Shown in pieces: positions 34,531 to 45,560 of a DNA stretch of 64,000 bases (position 1 is its first letter; each line of letters starts with the position of its first letter). Origin of the DNA: Clarireedia homoeocarpa (taxonomy: Eukaryota > Ascomycota > Leotiomycetes > Helotiales > Rutstroemiaceae); contig LNKV01000026.1 in assembly GCA_001465935.1 (NCBI GenBank), forward strand, positions 124,001 through 188,000. The letters are read 5' to 3'. The translations under genes were made by a program, and so were the position numbers. Below the pieces are notes generated by a model. It was not told the origin of the DNA. It worked only from the letters and a program-made list of their open reading frames with translations, and searched no databases.

Positions 34531-35783
34531 CTAAAGCCTAGACTTTCCCATCAATATATCATCAACTAGTTCCAACGCACCTTCTGAGCAGCCGTATGAA
34601 GCTTGATAACCCCAACCACCATGACCATAATTGTGAACCACCCAGGTTGAGTCTATCTTCTCCTTCTCGATCCTGACGCCACTTGTTCGGAGTGGCCGCA
34701 AGCCCACCCCATGGCGGATAACACTCAGAGCCTCGATTCCTTTCCCACCTGTCAGAGCAGGACACAACTCCACAGCCCTCTTCATGATTCTAATGGCTTG
34801 ATTCGGATCCGGCTGAGATTCCCAACTACCTTTCTGATATGTACCTCCCAATATCGTGCCACCTCCAGCGGCTCGTTGCATAATATAACATACCTCATCA
34901 TCACCGTCGTCCGTTCCGGAAATCGTTAACATGATTCCTGGGTCGTTGCGTACAAGCACAATTTGACCTCGTGCTGGAATGACATCTTTGTCCATAACTC
35001 CACCTAGCTTTGAAGCAAGAAGTCCTGTACAGTTCACGATGACGTCGGCTTTGTTACCAGAATGATGTTGATCGGCCGCTTCAGAGATGTGACTTATGAT
35101 AGATCGCTTCAATACAACACCATTTTTCAGGCATTGGCTGACAAGGTAAGCCAAGTAAACAGGTGTGTTTATACAGACAGACGTGAAAGCTGTAGCGGTA
35201 TCGGCTCCGGAAGGGATCTTATCCTCTGGAATGACTCGGAAATCCGGAACGACATCTTTGAACCATGGATCTGTTGACAGTAATTCATTGAACCATTGAC
35301 CTGTGATCCCTTGGGCATCCTTTTTGCGGTTGAGGATTAAAGTATCTACCAATTGTTAGTCCGGGCCCGATATTGATCGAAATGAGGCAGACTTACCCTG
35401 AAAGTGAATGCCAGCCTCGGGTACCTCTTTTGCTAATCTGGCAAGCTCATACCAAGTCCTTTTCTCCCATCTGCTGCCTGCTGCATCGGATACCCTGTCG
35501 CGGTCAACTCTGACGAGTGAGAATATTGTGCGTGGGCATGGTGACTTACGGTAGATAATTTGCACCAGCCCAGGGAGACGTATACTCAATGTCGTAATCG
35601 CCAGGCATATGCTTTGCAATAATGGTCACCTTGTAAGCGGGATTTCTGGATAGCAGGAGAGCGGTAGTTAAACCGGACACGCCAGCGCTGTGTGGAATGA
35701 TGTTAGTGTACCGTGGATGCCTCTTGAGACAAAGCAGTAACGACGTGGAATGTGACGCACCCTACAACCACAATATTCGACAT
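34531..35783 (-). CDS. dao1: D-amino-acid oxidase, peroxisomal
   Basis: FAD enzyme that oxidises D-amino acids to 2-oxo acids, ammonia and hydrogen peroxide. Exons 35783-35761, 35687-35550, 35509-35397 and 35345-34531 give 362 aa. The N-terminal FAD motif is MSNIVVVGAGVSGLTTALLL (GxGxxG at residues 8-13, split by intron 1). Next come SPWAGANYLPVDRDRVSDAA, VNCTGLLA and ARGQIVLVRN. The DAAO signature WVVHNYGHGGWGYQASYGCS is near the end. The C-terminus is KSRL; the last three residues SRL are a peroxisomal PTS1-type signal, fitting disposal of the peroxide by catalase. Intron 2 is only 40 nt. A D-aspartate oxidase cannot be separated from DAAO by eye. Confidence 0.93.
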
Positions 35784-37054
35784 GATGGTCCTGGGTTGAC
35801 GGATGTATGTTTCTCAATTTCTCAAACGGTCAAATGGCACATGAATTGAGGATGACAATTAAGTAGCTGATTGACTCATGAGGGGTATCGAACTAGTAAA
35901 GGGACGGACTCCTGTCAATATATCTCCGAAGATCTACCGGCACCGGCGACGAGCAAGAATCTGTACTGGATTGGGAAAGTAGTCGTTGGGAGTCTACGAA
36001 TGCTGCACTTCTTGACTCTGGCAGTGAGACATGAGGTCTTTGTTTTTTTACTCATTTGCAAATGATTTCACAACTGCTACACATATCCATATCTGTCTTG
36101 CTTGCCTGACGATAAGCCACAGCAGACTCGAGTGTTTCTCCAGTGGGTAAAGGGTTCGTGCCTTGGTGACAACCCCGCATGCTAGGTTTTCTGCAAGAAG
36201 CCCCTCCGGAGGTTTTGGTTGGAAATCTCGACATTGTTCTTGGCTCAAGAGGGGGAGATTTTGGTTGCATGAAGATCGTATGCTCTAAGACAGTTGCCTC
36301 GCTTCTCGCTGCCTAGCTCAAGTCTACCGGATACTCCAAAGGGTTTCTATACATCGCAAAGCGCTCGATGATGAACTGGTCCCCCCTTACGAGAGGTGCA
36401 GTGTGGCAGGCAGTAAACGACCATTTCAATACGACTTCTGATTGTGTCCCAGTCTCGGGTAGAGAACGTGAGAGCCACGGTTGGCCTGTCACGTCTGTGT
36501 GTAATTTGATGTTTTCTCATGAGGATTTCGTATATGGACTGAGGGTGGCGTTTAGTCTGCACTAGAAAGTTACTTGGGGCTATCGTCGCTGCTGGGTAGG
36601 TATCCGGCAGCTGTCATTTCTTTAGTATATAGAGCTTTGTATTTAATTTAATTGATTAACCCCAACCCCCAACCCAGAATTTGGTGTTTCCTGATAAAGA
36701 CCCCTGACCAGATTAGGCACACCGCTTTCTATTCTATCCAATCATATTGTTCCAAGCTCTATTTTAGGGCTGGCAGAACAGCCACGGAACGGATCAATTA
36801 TTTCTTCATGACGCTGATGCTGGATGCTGTAGAGCTCAAGTACCTGGTAGTGTAGTTCACGATATTCACATATTTGAACGGAACTATTTTGGGAGTGATA
36901 TAACAAACCTCGCGCCCCCAAATCTGAATGGATTCGAAATATCTTCTCTCACTCAATTTTATCCCCTTGCTCCCTTATATTTATTCCGAGCATCCCACCA
37001 AACTTCAACACCTATACTCTAAACTTTGAACACATTTTCAAAGTAGCTTACAAC
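35784..37054. other. Divergent intergenic region, DAAO / OTU gene
   Basis: About 1.3 kb with only short shadow ORFs. The last 150 bp before 37055 (CTTTTATCCCC, CTTATATTT, CATCCCACC) look like a promoter/leader. No repeat or RNA gene is recognised. Confidence 0.55.
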
Positions 37055-38517
37055 ATGGGCCGATCACGCAAACCTGCCCCTGCAGCGGACGAGTTTCCGT
37101 TGCTCACACAGAACAAGTTGAAGGCAGTCGACACTCTTGGAGATGGTGAGAATAGAATTTCTACTTTAATTTACTTGAATCTCTCTCTTAAAGGAGTACC
37201 GTCAACTAATCTCTCTGTTCCTCCATAGGCAACTGCCTCTTCAATGCATTATCCGATCAGATGTACGGAAACAAAAACAAGCAAAGCGAAATTCGTGCAA
37301 ATGTCATTGCCTACATGCGGGCTCATGCGGACGATTTCCGTCCATTCTGTTGCGTTGGCCCCACAAGACGCAACCCGAAGAGGAAGAATGTCGCTGTAAC
37401 GTCAGTCGACAGTGCAGCTGCTACAGCTGCAGAGCTAGAGCGTGCGTTTCAGGCACGCCTTTCAGAAATGACGAGGGGTGGTACATGGGGTGATAACCAC
37501 GAGGTTGCAGCATTCGCCAAAGCATACGAGGTAGATGTTACTGTCTGGCAAACCTCGTGGAAGGAGTTCTTCCCCGCTGCGTGGGATGATGTGGCACGAC
37601 CACAACTCCACATTGCATACCACGTACGTACCTCTCTTGTGGATAGAACTATCATTCCCTAACAACTCTTATAGGATTACGGGCATTATTCGTCTGTCAG
37701 GAACATCGATGGCCCCTTCACTGGCCTTCCATCAATCAAGTATGTCGACAAGGAGAAGGCCTCAAGGATGGAAAAATCCGAGGTCAAAGAGTGGATGATC
37801 AAGGCGGTAACTACTTCGTTGCCTACCTACGTTGATGAGCAGGTCATCAGAAAAACCCTACAGATGTGCAATTGCTCTGTGGCAGACACAGTTAGCAAAC
37901 TTATCGAGGACTCAGCTAGCAGCTATCCCTCGAGCCCGGCCAGCACCTTTTCCCGCTCCGGAGCCTCCAGTATTGCTAGAGGCTCTGATAGTGATGATGA
38001 GGAGATCTATGGCTCAAACAAGCGGCGCAATCGCAAGAATCTGGTCTCAAAGCAATTGTCCGAAAAGGCAACTGGAGCTAGAAACACCACAGTACCAAAG
38101 TCGATCAAGTCGGTGTCTCAGGAGGCTTCTTCTTCTTCTCCTTCATCATCATCTTCTCCTTCCTGCTCTCCCTCCCCAGCTTCTGCTTCGCCTGCTTCTT
38201 CGGTCACTTCGCGTTCTCCGGCCTCTTCGCTTTCGGCTTCTCCATCTTCTCCAGGTCTCTTGGCTAGCAAGAAGAGCAGCGAAACAAGCAACAAGTCTGA
38301 AGCCAAAGGCAAGCAGATTGCCAGCTCTGCTTCAAAACACGAGCTCGCTAAAGGGAAGGTGGCAAGTCTTCCTATCCGCAGCAAGAACGATACGACCCCA
38401 GCTGCTGTGGAGAAAGAAATATCAACGAAAAGCCCTAAGGCCATTAAGAGGACTGTGTCACCGAAGGAGACCCTCGTGGGCAAGAATCCCAACTTCCTTG
38501 GCATCAAGTATCACTAG
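37055..38517 (+). CDS. OTU-family cysteine deubiquitinase with a CUE/UBA-like domain
   Basis: Cleaves ubiquitin from substrates. Exons 37055-37145, 37229-37623 and 37675-38517 give 442 aa. The catalytic start is DTLGDGNCLFNALSDQ with D30 and C33; intron 1 lies between them, splitting the Gly codon. WGDNHEVAAFAKAYEVDVTV and LHIAYHDYGHYSSVRNIDG (catalytic His H166) complete the OTU fold, residues 20-175. Residues about 205-250 (MIKAVTTSLPTYVDEQVIRK, TLQMCNCSVADTVSKLIED) look like a CUE/UBA-type ubiquitin-binding helix bundle. The rest is Ser/Pro/Lys-rich, with a long SSSPSSSSSP run, ending GKNPNFLGIKYH. The layout resembles OTUD3-type enzymes. Ubiquitin chain preference cannot be read. Confidence 0.9.
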
Positions 38518-38794
38518 TCCGCTGTTGCAACTCAGTCCTCGCTAGACTGGTGACTGGTGGAGACTTACTTTTTTTTTTTGGTCTGATACCGTACATGGAT
38601 TTCATTATACGAATGATCTTGTTGCTTCGGTTCTGTTCACCTCCTCAACTCTACTCAAACCATTTGACACATATCATCTACTCGTCATTCCTCACCGACT
38701 ACATTACTACAACTGTGTTACTATAATTACTTTACCCGACTACAACTTGAACTACACATACGACCACTAGTACTACAACATATATTACTACGGC

Positions 38795-38872
38795 TACATT
38801 ACCACGATTACATTACCACAAATACATTACCACGATTATATTACCAAAAATACATCACTACGACTACCTCGC
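38795..38872. repeat. 14-bp tandem repeat, TACATTACCACGAT-like
   Basis: About five to six units with small changes (TACATTACCACAAA, TATATTACCAAAAA, TACATCACTACGAC). Looser ACTAC-type copies extend upstream to about 38690. It lies just beyond the 3' end of the OTU gene. Confidence 0.85.
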
Positions 38873-39540
38873 CTTATCACAACACAACCACTTTATCACA
38901 ACGGCGTATGCACATTACTCTCATACTGTACTATAACTATATTCTTCGGTCAGGCGTTTTAACATGGATATGTTTTTATGGATGGTAACCCGCATTGAAC
39001 GAAGAGCTCGAACAATGATTTGATACCATGGAGCTGGAGTTTGGGGATTTTGGGATTTTTATTCTTTGTATTATACTTGTTGGCAGCAATTTCAGCATTG
39101 GCAACGGAGATTCAAGACTTGGATTTTAGTGTTTCTGGGAAAGATGGGGAACGAGATTGCATGTCCGGTTAGGCGTCGTGGTGTATGGATGGATATATGA
39201 AGATACCCAAGACATGATACCCAGGGTGGCGGCTTGAGATTTAGATACATACAGTATATCTCAGACAAGCTCACATTATATACAATGATACGAGAGAAAC
39301 TTGTTGCTCATCCGTCTTTCTATATTATAACTTGTGAATTGAGTTCTTTAGCTAAGTTCTGACACTAGCGCCAAATCATTATTCTGGTGTTGAACAACAA
39401 TCATGGAGATATAATATATTCTTAGGACATACGAATAACAAATTGACACTGGACAGTCGATTAGATGATCATCAGATCACTCCATTCTTCTCTCAACTCA
39501 TTACCCACTACCCACTACCCACTACCCGTACCCGTACTCG

Positions 39541-39565
39541 TAACATAACATAACATAACATAACA
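39541..39565. repeat. (TAACA)5 microsatellite
   Basis: Five perfect units. Preceded by CCACTACCCACTACC copies. Confidence 0.9.
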
Positions 39566-39841
39566 ATTAGTTATATATTCTCAACTTCGAAGCTAGAACC
39601 AACCAAACCCCCAAGTCCTCGTAAAGTCCCTGAGGGAATTTATGCTATATAGTTACTCCGCTCGCTATTTCCTCTTTTCTTTCTTTCTTTCTTTCTTGTG
39701 GGCCCTAAAGAGAAAGAGAAAGAGGGAGGGAGGGAGAGGGGGGGGATGTAGTGTGTACAGCAGCGGTGGGTAACCTTGCTGCTTGCTTGCTTTCTTCATG
39801 TCCCGAGGGGGGGAGGAGGGGAGTTGGACTTGAAGTATTGA

Positions 39842-39872
39842 ATGGATGGATGGATGGATGGATGGATGGATA
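39842..39872. repeat. (ATGG)n microsatellite
   Basis: About seven perfect tetranucleotide units in the gene-poor region. Confidence 0.9.
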
Positions 39873-41130
39873 GAGCGGGCGAGATATATTAGGGGAGAGT
39901 GAAGAGGTCGGAGTTTGTGGTGGCTTTTACTCACCCACTCACTCACTCGTTCTTAGGAAGAGAAAAGATAGTTGATTCGGAGCGGGGCGGTGTGACTGTC
40001 ACTGAGCGACGTCAAGTACTTGTACTTGGCCCGCGGGCGATTATAAAAGGAGGAGCTTGTTTCATGAGGATGGTAGGTGGGCGGATTTATCATTTGCGGG
40101 TTGGAAAATATGGAATGGTGGGTGAGGAAGTGACGAACTGCTACTAGAGAATGACTGCAGAAAGTGAGGTGGAGTTGACATACGACGACTCTATGAGAAT
40201 GACGATACAGTAGCAGTTTGTCGGAACTGTTATAAGGTTGCGAGAGTGGTTCGCGTGTCCGATTCCTTGATGATATAATGTGTAAACTGAATCGTCGGGC
40301 ACTGAGCATATGACGAAGAGAAACTAGGTGTCCTAGATCCAAGGTATTGCAACACCGTGTGACTTATTCTCCTTGAATTCCGCGGTTATGAGTTGGAAAG
40401 GTCTTTGTAGACGTTGGAGAGATTTTTACACTATCTCGTAGCTCGACTTATAGGGAGGTAAGCAGTGAATATACCACCTCAAGCCCCACACAAGTATGAT
40501 AAAATAGATCCAGGGGGTAGGAATTGTCAGATATCTGCGTAGGCTCAAGAGCGTAGCTGATATAGATTAAGCAGATTCAGTTCATACCATACCAACAAGA
40601 ACTAAAACGAGAATTACCAGATGACGAATTCGTGATATGTCGTCTGGAAATAGTCAACATCAACCGACAAGGGAGTTCAGAGTACTGCATTTGTTCTCCC
40701 GTCCATGCTTCCCATATAAGCGTCTGTATCCATAGCATTTGCTGTTTTCCATGGCCGACCCTCGAAGCTTCAAGCCTTTCACCTTCAACAAAGTCACACA
40801 TTTTTTCTTCCCCGTACCGCTAGGAAACTGGAGAGTGATCCTAAGTAAGAGAGAAACGCTGTTCAGAAATTCCTACAGAGTCCGTATGGCGCCACCATCA
40901 CTTTCTGCAATTGTAAACTATAAATGCTTATATAGAAGGATCTATCGGTGATGTATCTTCCTCTCGGCTCAAAATGAATAGACATATGCCGTAGTCTGTA
41001 GAGACTCTATTAGGAAGCTGACAGCTATATGTATATGAGATTTTTCTTTGATCGAAACAACGTGTTGATATTCGGCAGTGGCAGTAGTCACAGCACTGCA
41101 CCAAGACCAGACGATACGAGGGTATCAAAT

Positions 41131-41639
41131 TGACTGGTCGCACAAATAATCAGTATCATGTGCAGAGAAGTGGCAGGATTGAGGAAATTTCTCGCCGTCA
41201 TTTTTTCCTTTTTCGAATAGTAAATCGACCGCCGCGCAGAAACAGAAGAGATACTGCCTCGGCCTTAGGAACAACTGCGATTCTATTGTTGACAACACTT
41301 TGGGTTCGATACAGCAGTAAGCTAGGTACATCTCTTCGTTACTACGGTATTTGCAACCCGCATCGACGGTCTAATGAACTGGACGCACAAGTAATCGGTA
41401 CCGTGTATAGCCCAGAAGGAGGAAGTTTTCTCGTCGTCATCGTTTTGAAAGCAGAATCAACAGCGGCGATTCGACTTTCGTGGAAAGAGAAGAGAAAAGA
41501 AGAGATACCGCCTCAGTCTCAGGGAATGACAATGAGTCCGTCATTGATACAACTGACGGTCTGATATAGGAGTAAGCTAAGCATCTTCAATACTATCAGA
41601 CTACGGTATTTGCGACCCGTACCGACGGTCTAACGGGTT
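41131..41639. repeat. Two-copy tandem duplication, unit about 255 bp, diverged by transitions
   Basis: Copy A starts at 41131 and copy B at about 41376. Matching landmarks are GCACAAATAATCAGTATC / GCACAAGTAATCGGTACC; CTCGCCGTCAT / CTCGTCGTCAT; AGAAGAGATACTGCCTC / AGAAGAGATACCGCCTC; AGTAAGCTAGG / AGTAAGCTAAG; and ACTACGGTATTTGCAACCC (41341) / ACTACGGTATTTGCGACCC (41600). Within these blocks nearly every difference is C/T or A/G, and the copies differ by small indels between blocks. Offset is about 245-259 bp. Confidence 0.75.
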
Positions 41640-42163
41640 GAGCTGGCTCTGATCCAGCTGTCTCCCATGTTGTATTATGGTGTAAGAGGTACACAGGTTT
41701 GATTCAACATGACCGAAAAATAGGAACGAAGTGTATTTATAGAGAGCCAGATGAATAGCAAGCTTGCATGATCTTTCGTCCTATGAAGCTTCAGTATCCA
41801 GACAGAGAGTGAATAGAGTGAATAGACGTGTCTTCCCTTTTATCTTGATATCTTTTTCTGACTGGTAGTGAATAGGAACGTCAGCGTTTTTCTTGAACTT
41901 GGAGTATAGTAAAGGCAAGGACTGCTTTGTGACTTTCCTTTCTCATTCTCGTTCGCGGATATATTTAATATTATACTCCTTCCATAAGATCAAGAGATCG
42001 ATTGACCCGAGATATTGCAAGGAAGAAAAAAGTAAGATCGATGAAGAACGGATATGTGATGCAAAGATAAATAAAGAATACAGTTAAAATCGAAGGAAAA
42101 AATCATGCGCAGATCAAAAGTCACCTGCACACGTAGGTGTAGATGGCAGTAGAGAAGACAAAC

Positions 42164-42442
42164 TCATCGCATCTGTGCCCATAGCCATCTCTGGGGATCT
42201 CCATCCATCACATCAGGAACTCTGTCGATATCCATCTCGCCATTTCCAAAAACATACTGTTTCTGCATACCACGTAAGTTAAGTAACTTACGGAAAGCAG
42301 CCCATCGTAGATTCGTATTCACCACTTTATCATTATCCTCGAAAACTTCCGAGATGCATTCCAAACTCTGGGTATACCAGAACCTGCCATGAGAATTCCT
42401 CTCTTGAAGCCTAGCCAGCAGGACCAACCTATTTATATGCAT
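42164..42442 (-). CDS. Possible small ORF, unrecognised (about 92 aa)
   Basis: Open frame on the minus strand beginning at ATG 42442 (MHINRLVLLARLQERNSHG) and ending LWAQMR; the frame stays open a few codons upstream. The composition looks more protein-like than other ORFs here: mixed charge, FWYTQSLECISEVFEDNDKV, NLRGMQKQYVFGNGEMD. No homologue is recognised, and no splice partner joins convincingly. It may be a decayed gene fragment. Confidence 0.3.
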   Translation of the reverse strand: MHINRLVLLARLQERNSHGRFWYTQSLECISEVFEDNDKVVNTNLRWAAFRKLLNLRGMQKQYVFGNGEMDIDRVPDVMDGDPQRWLWAQMR

Positions 42443-43395
42443 GACGCTTTCGTCCCTCTGCAAATATCCATACTAATGGTATGAGTAGGGAGGTGAATCA
42501 TCCATTGCTGTTCTGTCGGAGTTGGGAACCATCCCTGAAATTTTGATCCTGCCTCTTATATTCTTAAGAGTTGTCATCATCGACATCGATTCGAATGTAG
42601 TATTCTCTTTATGCAACCCAGAGGCCAGGACTCGTCACTCAACGGCATCCATCAGGAAAACACGCAAGCCTTGCTCGCTATCCCCCCTCATTTGCATCAT
42701 TCATTTGCATCACCCTCTTTCTTCTATTCCCTCTTCTCTTTTCTCTTCTCCTTCGAAGCACTAGACACTCACCAACAGCTCACCCGAGCCAGTAACCACC
42801 CCTCTACACCATACCTCCCTCCACTCCCTCTCCCATCTCCCCTTCCCCAACCCTGGTCTCACCAGCATCTCACCTCACTCACAACGCAGACCATCCATAC
42901 ATCTAAGACCTCAATATCCAAGCCAAACTCTCATCGTAAGAGGTGCCTGAACATAACCGTCTATGATCACCTCTCCCCACCCCCCTCTCTCTCTCCCCTT
43001 CCCCGCCTCACTCTCCAATTCCACACTCCACTCCGAGATTAATCGAATCTACTTCGGGTGTAAGTAGGAATGAAATCTACAGTCCAGTACAAGGAGGGAC
43101 TAGGACTACAACTACGAAAGGGGGAAACTGAAGGAGAAGTGGTTTATCTATGCCACTTAGGGGTTATAGGAAGTAGATTTTATGCGGTTGAATTTTTAAG
43201 TTCCTGGGTAGTGTCGTGTATTTATTTGCCAGATATGTGCTTGGTTTGTGGCGCGGTATTGTTTGTTTTGGTTAATTGTTTGATGAGGTGGTCTGGACCA
43301 TCTGTGGGGTGTTTTTCTTGGGTTGGTCTCTTCTGTTGGTTTGTTTGATCTTGAAGTCCAGCGTCAAGATGTTCTGCTTGGTCTCTTCCGTCGGC

Positions 43396-43418
43396 TTTTT
43401 TTTTTTTTTTTTTTTTTT
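43396..43418. repeat. Poly-T run (23 bp)
   Basis: Uninterrupted T run in the gene-poor region. Length may be affected by homopolymer error. Confidence 0.85.
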
Positions 43419-44964
43419 ATCTCCTGGTGCTTCATGATCCCAGAGCTTCATCTATTCGACAGTATTCATTTCCGGTTCTTCGACACAAAAGGCTCCCTCT
43501 GTTTGATCTTTTCTTCGCGGGGAATTCCCTAGACGTCCTTTAAAAGCGGCGTAAACGTTCCTATACGTGTTTTAATCAACGAACCCATAAATTTCCTTGC
43601 CTTTCAGAGAAGGTGGAATGAACGAATGAATGTATGTTCCCAAAATTGGCTTCGTTGAAATCCAAAGGAAAATACGTTGTGCTGTGCAACTTTGCTTGCT
43701 GAGATGTACGTATGTATATATGAGAAAACTACAAAACAAGAAGAATAAAGAATGAATGAACAAATTACTAGAAATATATCCAACTTAGGGATATAGCATC
43801 AAAAATCAAGAAGGAAAAAAGGACGAAATGTAGTGAGGGAGTCGATACACCAACTGCTATGCGAAGCGCGAGAGAAAGTCAGGAAGAACGAAACACAACG
43901 CAAACAAATGCAAATAAAGCATCGCGTCAACAGCAGCAGTAAAAGAGACAGCAGAAAGAAAAGGAAGATCTACTCCAAGAACACCAGAACTCAACACAAT
44001 ATCTGCTGAACATCACTCCCGACTCCCCCCAAACCCCTCCTCTTATACATCTCTCTCCTGCCCTCCTGCCCTCCTGCCCCACTCCCAGCAACACCCAAAA
44101 CCTCACCCCCCAACAAAAATAACAAGACCGACCTACAACCGCTCACTCCACCGGTCTACTTTCCATGTACCGGTTCCTCTAAGCAGCAGAAAATCTGCCC
44201 GCCGCGTTAGAGATCGGGGTTCTAGAACGCCGATGGAACAGCCATGCGCACGTTTCGAGACCTTGGAGACTGGATTGATGAAGAAGTTCTCGGTATGTAG
44301 AGGCCGGATGTTGCTATTTTTGTGTTGTGTTGGTGTTGCGATGGGCCATGGCTATGCTGTGCTGTGCTGAAACTTGAGTCGGCCTGGTCGCGGGCAAAGA
44401 AATTTTTCGAGTCAGAGGCCTGAGTAGTTGGGATAGAGGTTTAGGGGGATTTGCATGATTGGAAACTCGTGTTTGTGGATATCATATAAGAATTGTTCGT
44501 AAGTGCTGCAATTCGAGGGGTTGTGGAATCGATGATGATGTTGCGTATCAAACTTTGCTGAAGCGACGACAAGTATCACCTCGTGCTCCTCCAACACGGC
44601 AAACTTAGATCCGTGCATCTGGAATGACGTTATTGACATGTGAGATGCAGATACGATGGAAATTCCGGGGTATTACGATGGATATGTGATGAGGTACAGG
44701 AATTCTAAACCATAACGGACACTGCCTGAACATATTCTGGTCGAGAATACACATGGACACGGTAAACATCAACAACGCAGTAAACTTACTGCCTCACTCT
44801 CAATAACAAACAGGCATGGAGCAAATTCTAAAATCTTCGATTTTTCTGTATAAAGGCAGTAAACCCCTGCCAGCCAGCCTTTTCAAAACCTTATGTATAC
44901 AACTATCCCGCAATTGAGCCCCTCGAATCTTTCGTCAACTGCCTCCAATTCCCTATTCCATCCT

Positions 44965-45560
44965 CTACTCAGCAGCAGGAGCATCCACAGCCGATGAGTT
45001 CTCAACAGGCGAAGCCGCAACCACAGTAGCGCCCTTGATCGCCTCCTCCAAAGCCTGTGGATTGGCACCTACGACCTGAGCGACCTGTTTGCCACCTTTG
45101 AAGATCAAGAATGTAGGCATGGCGCGAACTTTGAGTTCTGCTGCGAGTTCGGGGAGCTCATCGACGTCGATCTTGACAAAGTGGGCGCTGGGGTAAGTTT
45201 CGGAGAATCTGTTTTGAAGGTAGATTTGTTAGTATTCCGTTTGATAGTGATGTATAGGTGAATGGCCAAGAGGGAGTACGCCTCCAATGGTAAGTCATGA
45301 AGGCACGAGATGGACATACTTGTTTACTTGAGGGGCGATAGCCTTGCAGGGACCACACCATGTTGCGAAAGCATCGAGGACAACGACATCTTTTTCTGAG
45401 ATGGCGGTTTGGAAAGCCTCCTTACTAGAAATCATAAAAATGTTAGCCTGAGCTTCTGGTGACAATATTATTGACGTACGCAAGAAGCACGTTGAGACTG
45501 GGATTGCGGCATGACGAAGATGTGAGGTCAGACTTACGTAGAGAGATTGTGAACACCCAT
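44965..45560 (-). CDS. trxA: Thioredoxin
   Basis: Small disulfide reductant of the cytosol, recycled by thioredoxin reductase. Exons 45560-45538, 45424-45320 and 45208-44965 give 123 aa. It begins MGVHNLST and continues KEAFQTAISEKDVVVLDAF. The active site is WCGPC with C31 and C34, followed by KAIAPQV, SETYPSAHFVKIDVDE and the cis-proline of RAMPTFLIFKGG. The ending is an Ala-rich tail of about 20 residues (SPVENSSAVDAPAAE), longer than in most thioredoxins. Intron 1 (45537-45425) contains an 18-nt stretch with its own splice sites that could act as an in-frame cassette exon. No targeting signal is seen in this model. Confidence 0.93.
45480..45497 (-). other. Possible 18-nt cassette exon inside thioredoxin intron 1
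   Basis: Flanked by CAG on its 5' side and GTACGT on its 3' side on the minus strand, and phase-compatible with both neighbours. Inclusion would insert six residues (LNVLLA) after Thr8, before the first helix. Could be chance. Confidence 0.3.

Larger units (their letters stand above)
38518..44964. other. 6.4-kb gene-poor region
   Basis: No confident gene. It contains 14-bp repeats (38.8 kb), AACAT (39.54 kb), GGAT (39.85 kb), a diverged tandem duplication (41.1-41.6 kb), one short unexplained ORF (42.2-42.5 kb) and a poly-T (43.4 kb). A CT-rich 143-codon ORF at 42.6-43.0 kb is compositionally biased. Confidence 0.55.

Noticed and set aside
42611..43042. 143-codon plus-strand ORF
   Set aside because: Almost entirely Ser/Pro/Leu/His from CT-rich DNA; looks like low-complexity sequence rather than a protein.
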